Shown: one piece after another, positions 56,837-64,000 of the stretch | Layout: each line of letters starts with the position of its first letter | Position numbering within the stretch: position 1 is the first letter of the stretch | Position numbers and translations under genes: made by a program | The notes under the pieces: model-generated | What the model was told of the DNA's origin: nothing | Database searches by the model: none | The model's input: only the letters and a program-made list of their open reading frames with translations | Source of the DNA: Trematomus loennbergii | Taxonomy: Eukaryota > Chordata > Actinopteri > Perciformes > Nototheniidae | Direction of reading: 5' to 3' | Assembly (NCBI GenBank): GCA_012861695.1 | Contig: JAAOOA010000026.1 | Location: 13,201,432-13,265,431, forward strand | Length of the DNA: 64,000 nt

Positions 56837-58046
56837 CTGTGAATCCAAAAACAGAAAATGCACCAAAAGTAAATGTTATATTCAACCAGAAATACAATGC
56901 AGAACTCTAGATTCTACACACATATATCTTTACCTGGTAACTGAGAGGATTATCCTGCTCGCCTCTGGTTTGTATGCTGTTCCAAAACTGAATGAGAGGT
57001 TGCCAGGTCTCTCCACTTTTAAGTCAGTCCTGCGGGACAGACTGAAGGCCTTACCCTCTAACATCTAAGGAGCCATTATTGTATTTCACAGGATGAGATT
57101 AAGCACAGTAGCAATACAAGCTAATCACTGCTGATGAATGGATCTTGTGATCATTTTGTTTGAATCATTCAGTCAATCAATTGCTCGCAACTTCCTTCCA
57201 AAGCATGTTTACATTTCATCATGTTGAATGCCAGCTCAGATTTCATCATGAGTATCTAAGATGGAATCCTCTTTTTTTATGTTTCATCTCTTTACTGTTG
57301 GTGTACTTAATATAAAGTATACTCTAAGTATGAGAAATATGAGATGAAGTATACTTTTTGTGTGTTGATGAGTCTGTTTACATTATATCCAGACCATTCC
57401 TTGTTTTTGAACAGAGCTCTGGCTGTCTTTTCATAGTAGTGTATATTTTAATTCACTCGTTGTATTACTTTGTGTTTAAATTAAGATGCAATGTCGTTGC
57501 TGAGGGAAAGTCCTTCTGCTGTTCATATGATATCAATAAGTGACTGTCATGGAAAATGTATCAGGATTTTCTCTCTGAATACACAACTTCAAGACATACA
57601 AACAACGGCACAGATATGTTTTGCTGATCTTGAGCTATCTTGTTGTAAGGCAGAACCATAGCATTTTTTTAACTTTCCATCACGTGTGGCGCCTAATTCA
57701 GTTTGTTTCCTCTTTTTGTTTTAACCCCATCGTGAAATGTCTTAGGCTACTCTTAAACAGTCCCCACCATCTGTCGACACAACTGAATGAGAACTGATAG
57801 TGCCAATTGTGTATTAAAAATAAATCCATGGCAGTTTAGTTATTACAATACTCTCCAAAAACAGGTTTCTCTGAAAGTCTGGTGTAGCAGCTACATATAC
57901 AGGAAGTGGAATATATTCCTGTGGAACAATCGACAGACACACAGACACAAAACAGACATACAAATAAGCATTTATGTACAAAGAATATTTTAACATTGCT
58001 ACTATCTGTTTAAAAAACTGGAAATGGTATAGGTGTTTGTTCATTG
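56837..58046. other. No gene recognised
   Basis: Non-coding. The short phrase VPKLNERLPGLSTFKSVLRD can be read on + at about 56980-57050 and has the look of an old coding repeat, but I cannot place it. Confidence 0.45.
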
Positions 58047-58054
58047 AGTTAGAC

Positions 58055-59303
58055 CAGTGTTTCTCAAAGTGTGGGGCGCGCCCCACTGGTGGGCGCAGAG
58101 ATGTGATAGGTGGGTCGCGAATGGACGCAATGAACGGGAGATTTAAAAAAAAAAAAAATATTTAACTTTTTTTTTTTTTTTACTTTTTTTTTTTTAATAC
58201 ATTTTTTGGACCTCAGGCCAGAATCGAACCTGGGTCCTTGCGGGCGGTAGTGGACTGTTACAGCCGGAGACTCGCAACGGCGGTGGACTTTCACAGTGCC
58301 GGAGCCTCGCAACGGCCGGTGTTTGCGGCGGATGCGGTACCAGCGCAGCGGCGCTGTGAAAGTCCACGCCTATGCCAACGGCAGCAGCCCACCAACGGCA
58401 GCGGGCCACCGGGAAAAGTCCCGAATCTCCCGATGGCCAATCCGAGCCTGCTCTCACACACACATCTGAAACCAAAATCATTTACAGACATGTGTAAAAA
58501 TCTCTCACACACACACACAACAGCGTTGCAGTCGGGAAGAAAAGCAATGTGTTTATCTATTTAATATAGCCTAGTTGTAAAAAAAAAAGTAAGAAATCAT
58601 TCCAATGTGTACTGTAGGACAGTAAAAAAAAAAAGAACAGTTTAAAAGGGGAGTGATTAGTAAAATATGCATAAATAAAAAGAAAGAATGCTAACTAGGT
58701 AACATAAGATAAGAATAAACCAGTTTAAATGATTTGTTATTGGTTGTGATCATATTCTAAAGATGTTTGGATAATTGAAAAGTATACAGCTCCCTTTCAT
58801 CTGAGTGTTGAGAGCTGTATCCATCAATTCATGCTGTGCTCAAAGTGCTCCAGATTGATGCATTTCACTTCAACATTTAAAAAAACATCTTCCCGGGGGT
58901 GCATGCCCCCGGACCCCCCTAGGGGAGGTGAGGTCCACCCCCAAATAATACAGGTTAAAATAATTTAATTGCATACATTTTCTTTTAGTAAACACTGAAA
59001 AGGGGTCCCACAGACCCAAATAGCAAACGAAGGTTAAAGGTAAGCATATCATAATGTTAAAATGTGCTAAATATATACACAGCAAAAAACAAAAAAAAAG
59101 AGCAGTAAAAGTAGCTCACGACTTGTTTTATTTTTTTAAGTAGCTCTCATCCTAAAAAAGGTTGGAGACCCCTGCTATAGAACGATACATTTGACAATTT
59201 TAAGCTTGGCCTACCATTTTATTGGAGCGATGAGGAACAGGTGGGGCTTGAAAGGCCCACCTGTTCAAAGTGGGGAATGACAGAAAATGTTTGAGAACCA
59301 CTG
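58055..59303. mobile_element. hAT-type DNA transposon, non-autonomous
   Basis: 1,249 bp with hAT-type ends (CAGTGTTTCTCAAA on the left, TTTGAGAACCACTG on the right) and a perfect 8-bp target duplication AGTTAGAC (58047-58054 and 59304-59311). Internally there are A/T homopolymer tracts, a GC-rich stretch (58200-58440) and a second hAT-like end phrase (ggttggagacccctgct near 59160), suggesting another fragment nested inside. No transposase frame. Confidence 0.93.
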
Positions 59304-59439
59304 AGTTAGACTATGTTTTTCGTATTGAGATGGAACAGTTTTAACATGTTTCTCTTCCAATTGAGATTAACACCTTTGAAATGTATGCTAGCATGTGTGA
59401 TAGTTCAGCTGAAATTATTATAAAAATGACACAAAGTAA

Positions 59440-59570
59440 TTGGTACCACTTTACAATAAGACTACCCTTATAAAGGATTCATAAAGGGTTTATAATTAGG
59501 TTATGAATTAGGTTGTAAACACTTTATTAATCATTAAGAACCATTTATAAACGGACCCTCACTATTGCGG
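59440..59570. repeat. Interspersed repeat fragment
   Basis: taccactttacaataagact ... cttataaaggattcataaag ... ttataaacgga is a widespread fish repeat motif. It stands just upstream of the L2 element. Confidence 0.5.
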
Positions 59571-59799
59571 TAAGCGTGTTGTAACTTCCGGTTGTTGTTG
59601 TCACCTCCGGGTCAGAGCAACATTTCAGGGCTTTGTGGACGTAATCCATGACAAACTGGAGTTGAGACCAGGAGACGGAGTCGCAGTCTTACACGCTTCT
59701 CTGCGCTCTCTCCTGGGCAGTCATCCATAGGAATTCCGAACCCAATAAAATACCCAATATTAACGGTGTGTGTGTCTGCCCAAGGACAATTTAAGGTAA

Positions 59800-62527
59800 A
59801 CCTAATAGAGGTGTCATACATAATAACCTAATAAAAGTAAATGTAACAACTACTACAGTGCAACAAAACAGGAAGATTAAATGTGGTCTCTTAAACATAA
59901 GATCTCTAGCATCTAAAGCAATATTGGTAAATGATTTAATATCAGATTATAATATTGATATATGCTGTCTCACTGAAACTTGGTTGAGACATGAAGAATA
60001 TGTCAGCATAAATGAGGCCACTCCACCAGCCATACCAATACTCATATTGCTCGAGGCACAGGCCGAGGAGGTGGAGTTGCAGCCATCTTTGACTCAAATG
60101 TACTTATCAATACTAAACCAAAATTAAATTATACCTCCTTTGAAAGTCTTGTTTTTAGTCTTACGCATCCGACCTGGAAAACTTTGCAGCCAATCTTATT
60201 TGTTACAGTGTACCGTGCACCAGGTCCTTATTCAGAATTCTTATCAGAATTCTCTGAGTTTTTATCAACTTTGGTACTTAAAACAGATAAAGTAATTATC
60301 GTAGGTGACTTTAATATTCATGTTGACGATGATAAAAATAGCCTTACTGTTGCATTTAACTCTATATTAGATTCTGTTGGTTTCCGTCAGAGTGTAAATA
60401 AACCAACCCACTGTTATAATCACACTCTCGACCTTGTTCTGACTTATGGTATTGAAATTGAGCAACTATTGGTCGAACCGCATAATCCTGCTTTATCCGA
60501 CCATTTCTTAGTAACTTTTGAAGTACTGTTACTAGACTACAAACCATTAGTCAAAAGTTCCTGCAGCAGAAACCTATCTGTTAGTGCGATAGCCAAATTT
60601 AAGGAAGAGATTCCACCAATACTTAACTCGATAGCATGTCTGCATGTAAGGGAGGAAACTTATACAAAATGTACACCACCCCAAATTGATCATGTTGTTG
60701 ATAGTGCTACAGATGCGCTGCGAATAAAATTAGACTCTGTTGCTCCTTTGAAAAAGAAGAAATAAAACAACATAGACTAGCTCCATGGCATAATGCCGAA
60801 ACCCGCAAAATAAAGCAAAAGTCGAGACAACTTGAAAGGATATGGCGTTCCACTAAACTTGAAGAATCTCGTTTAATTTGGCATATTACTCTCAATGAAT
60901 ATAAGAAAGCACTGCGTAAAGCGAGAGCAGCTTACTACTCTTCATTAATAGATGAGAATAAGAATAATGCAAGATTTCTTTTCAGCACTGTAGCCAGGCT
61001 GACAGAGAGCCACAGCTCTATTGAGCCTTCTATTCCCATAGCACTCAGTAGTAATGATTTTATGTGCTTTTTTAACGATAAAATTGTTACTCTTAGAAAC
61101 AAATTAATGACCTCTTGCCTTTGACCAGTATAGTGTTATCAACAGCTCCCGGAAACGTAAGTTCTAATATTACACTAGATAGTAAATTAGAATGCTTTTC
61201 AGCCATAAACCTTGAACAATTAAATTCAATGATTCTCTCTTCTAAACCATCAACGTGTATCTTAGACCCGATTCCAACTAAGCTGTTAAAGGACGTTTTT
61301 CCATTAGTTAGCACTTCTTTATTAAATATTATGAATATGTCTTTATTATCAGGCTATGTTCCACAATCATTCAAAGTAGCAGTGATAAAACCGCTTCTTA
61401 AAAAGCACAACCTCGATCCAGAGGTTTTAGCCAACTATAGACCTATTTCTAATCTTCCGTTCCTCTCAAAAATTCTTGAGAAAGCAGTCGCAAAACAGTT
61501 ATGTGATTACTTAAAAAACAATGATTTATTTGAAGATTTTCAGTCTGGCTTTAGAACACATCATAGCACAGAGACAGCTCTGGTTAAAGTCACAAATGAC
61601 CTTCTAATAGCCTCAGACAAAGGACTTGTCTCTATTCTTGTTTTGCTCGATCTCAGTGCTGCATTTGATACTATCGACCATGATATCTATTGCAAAGACT
61701 AGAGCACTTAGTTGGCATACAGGGAACTGCTTTAGGCTGGTTTAGGTCCTATCTATCTGAACGCTCTCAGTTTGTATGTGTCAACGATGAATCTTCCATG
61801 CAGACCAAAGTTAGCCATGGAGTGCCACAGGGCTCAGTGCTTGGACCTATTTTGTTCACATTATATATGCTTCCGTTAGGCAATATTATAAGGAATCATT
61901 CTGTACATTTTCATTGTTATGCGGATGATACTCAACTATATTTATCAATCAAGCCTGATGAAATTAATCATCTAAATAAAATTCAAGACTGCCTCAAGGA
62001 CTTAAAAACGTGGATGACCTTACATTTTTTATGTTAAACAGGCCAAAATAAGTTATTGTACTCGGCCCAAAGAATCTACGAAACAAATTATCTAAAGATA
62101 TACTAACTATGGATGGCATTAATTTGGCCTCCAGTGAGACTGTAAGGAATCTTGGTGTTATATTTGATCAGGATTTATCCTTTAACGCCCACATAAAATC
62201 AATTTCAAGGACCGCCTACTTCCATCTACGTAACATTGCAAAAATCAGGCATATCTTGCCTCAAAACGATGCAGAGAAACTAGTCCATGCATTTGTTACT
62301 TCAAGGCTGGATTATTGTAACTCTTTATTATCAGGGTGTACCAAGAAGTCAGTTAAGTCGCTTCAGCTGATTCAAAATGCTGCAGCACGTGTACTAACCA
62401 GAGTTAGGAAAAGGGACCACATTACTCCTGTTCTGGCTGCCTTACTGGCTCCCTATAGAACACAGGATAGAATTTAAAATTATTCTTCTCGCCTACAAAG
62501 CCCTTAATGGGCAGGCGCCATCTTACC
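59800..62527 (+). mobile_element. L2-clade LINE, decayed, plus strand
   Basis: Order on +: endonuclease, linker, reverse transcriptase, C-terminus. The endonuclease reads CGLLNIRSLASKAILVNDLI and CCLTETWLR (59858-60127), then VGDFNIHVDDDKN and ALSDHFLVTFEV (60184-60765). It is related to, but clearly different from, the minus-strand L2 at 31964-34592. Frameshifts separate the blocks. The coding sequence ends at a TTAA-flanked MITE (from 62528); L2 sequence was not recognised beyond it, so the 3' end is missing or too decayed. Confidence 0.9.
61115..62477 (+). pseudogene. L2 reverse transcriptase remnant
   Basis: Blocks in order: [49 protein letters not shown] (motif A), a frameshift near 61690, HGVPQGSVLGPILFTLYM and FHCYADDTQLYLS (YADD), a break near 62037, then ASSETVRNLGVIFDQDLSF and [14 protein letters not shown]. 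All catalytic residues are visible but spread over three frames. Confidence 0.9.
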
Positions 62528-62531
62528 TTAA

Positions 62532-63530
62532 AGGGGACCTATCATGCAAAATGCACTTTTGTATGTCTTTTATACATGAATATGTGTCCCCGGTGTTCCA
62601 GGGAACTCACCAAGTGTCAGAAAACACAACCCTCTCTATTTTCCTCCATACCCAAATCTCTAAAAAAAGGGGCTGCAACGGATCTGATAAAAACTGATCC
62701 AGATTTGAACACTGTCCTGACGTCAGGACGGTGGCGCTACGGCTATTGGGCCAACTCTGCACCTATCAGGGGAATGTGGGGTTGGGCCACGGCCGGCCCG
62801 CTCGAAAGCGCTGGAGACGCTGTAGTACATATGCCAGGCCTGTAAGTGGCGCTGTAGTCTGCCACAAAAGCAGCGAAGAAGACTTCCCGCGCATGGTTAC
62901 CATGGTTACCCTTCTGTTTATTCTCCGCTGTGGCTTTTTTTCTCCCTCCCCGAGGCAAGTGTTTGCTCCTGCTGCTTTAATTCAATGCAATCCCTCCCCA
63001 TCGAGGCAAGCACTGTAATTATCTCCGGTTAGTCCACCAGCAGATGACAAACACCCACCTCTCCGCCTCTTCCAAGGAACGAGGGGACCGTGCGGCAGAG
63101 TATCAGTTAGGTTTTCTTTCGCCGGTCAAGATGTCCGTTAAAGTTGAAATCTTCCGGACAAAATTAGAAAAGTGCCGGTCAAAGGTCTTCTTTGTTATTT
63201 ATTGAGCTTTAAAACAAATGAATAACGACTCTATATAATAATAGGCTATAATAAAACACGGAGGACGGAGATCTATTTTTCTCCCCCTCTTCTGACTTGA
63301 TCAGAGCAGTGCACGCCACGCTCCCCTCTCCTGCAGGGGGGCGTGGTCAGCTGCAGCTCACAGAATCAGCCCCCTGCAAAAACAGGGCTGGAGAACAGCA
63401 AATAGAGCGAAATGAGGCATGGCTAAAATGCATGATCTGTTTGGTATTTTGAAAACAGAAACGTATAAATATACCTTATATAGGTATGGCCCTACAATAT
63501 ATCATTTAAATATAGCATGATAGGTCCACT
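62532..63530. mobile_element. TTAA-flanked piggyBac-like MITE
   Basis: 999 bp. The left end AGGGGACCTATCATGC is mirrored by GCATGATAGGTCCACT at the right end, and TTAA stands on both sides (62528-62531, 63531-63534). It is inserted in the C-terminal coding part of the L2 (after a reading LAYKALNGQAPSYL). Non-coding. Confidence 0.92.
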
Positions 63531-63534
63531 TTAA

Positions 63535-64000
63535 CCATATATTTTTTGAAAATCGTTTGCATGTGTTCACCTTCGGAAAATTATGTTTTAATAAAATAAC
63601 ATGAAAATGATATAAAGATGATCAGAGTGTTGCTGCTGAATATGTTACAGAAAGACGTGAGAGAAGACATGACTACTTCAAGTGATGCATGTAATTGATG
63701 TTTGACTGCTTCCATCTAGTGGCTGTCACTTCACATTACAGGTCTTAGTATAATTTAAAATACCCTTTTTCACATTGCACTATTTTGACTCCTAGATCAC
63801 AACTATTATTTTCATATTTCAAAAGTGTATGTGCAGATTTTTTTACTAGCGAAAAAAGGCTTCATCCAGGAATGTAAGGATGAATGTTTCAGTGTCTAAA
63901 TAGCAGGTGGAGTTACTGCAAAAAAACTGCGCACAAAACAATTATTATTGGATATGATTGAATTGTAATTCAAGGGCACATTTTTTTGTCAGAAAAATAA
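63535..64000. other. No gene recognised
   Basis: AT-rich sequence after the MITE. It does not read as L2, so the LINE may end at the MITE or a deletion may have occurred. Confidence 0.45.

Overview
The window is nuclear DNA of a ray-finned (teleost) fish. The evidence is GT-AG spliced vertebrate genes (an FXYD ion-pump regulator, a cytosolic Hsc70, and Siglec/CD22-MAG-type Ig receptors) embedded in fish-typical repeats: L2 and L1/Tx1 LINEs, a DIRS-type retroelement, an endogenous retrovirus (ERV), hAT and Harbinger-like elements, and TTAA-targeting elements. There are no bacterial genes, CRISPR arrays, tRNAs or rRNAs. The species cannot be read from the sequence.

Layout. 1-10.8 kb: unrecognised DNA, a dead L1/Tx1 LINE split by a MITE, more MITEs, then the last five exons of an FXYD gene (9739-10827, +). 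10.87-44.28 kb: one large nest of mobile elements. A fold-back element (10868-13167 plus 44089-44282) was split by a TTAA-flanked element spanning 13168-44084. That element holds a DIRS-type retroelement (about 13955-29918) which is itself split by an 11.5-kb ERV (14641-26187, CCGG target duplication). It also holds an L2 LINE (-, 31964-34592 and 43555-43880), which is split by a 9-kb element encoding a zinc-finger tyrosine recombinase (34593-43554).

44.3-50 kb: a MITE, then an hspa8-like Hsc70 gene on + (46747-49665) carrying a frameshift and a premature stop, preceded by a stray copy of two of its own 3' exons. 50.9-52.5 kb: an orphan TATA box plus signal-peptide exon, and a second fold-back-family element. 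53.3-56.9 kb: minus-strand Siglec-like exons (signal peptide, V-set, C2-set, ITIM tail), at least partly pseudogenised. 58-64 kb: an hAT element, a decayed L2 LINE (+) and a TTAA MITE.

Host genes. In human 19q13.12 the FXYD genes lie close to MAG and CD22, so FXYD plus Siglec-like exons within about 45 kb here probably represents conserved synteny stretched by repeats.

Most interesting item. The 34.6-43.55 kb element has no obvious terminal inverted repeats. It carries inverted copies of an 80-bp repeat near its two ends, a 122-bp imperfect hairpin near its left end, at least seven tandem-repeat arrays, and one coding frame with two zinc fingers, a coiled coil, a 20-residue repeat domain and a tyrosine-recombinase core. 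That frame is cut by a single in-frame TAG. It looks like a large Crypton-like transposon whose boundaries are visible because it landed inside an L2.
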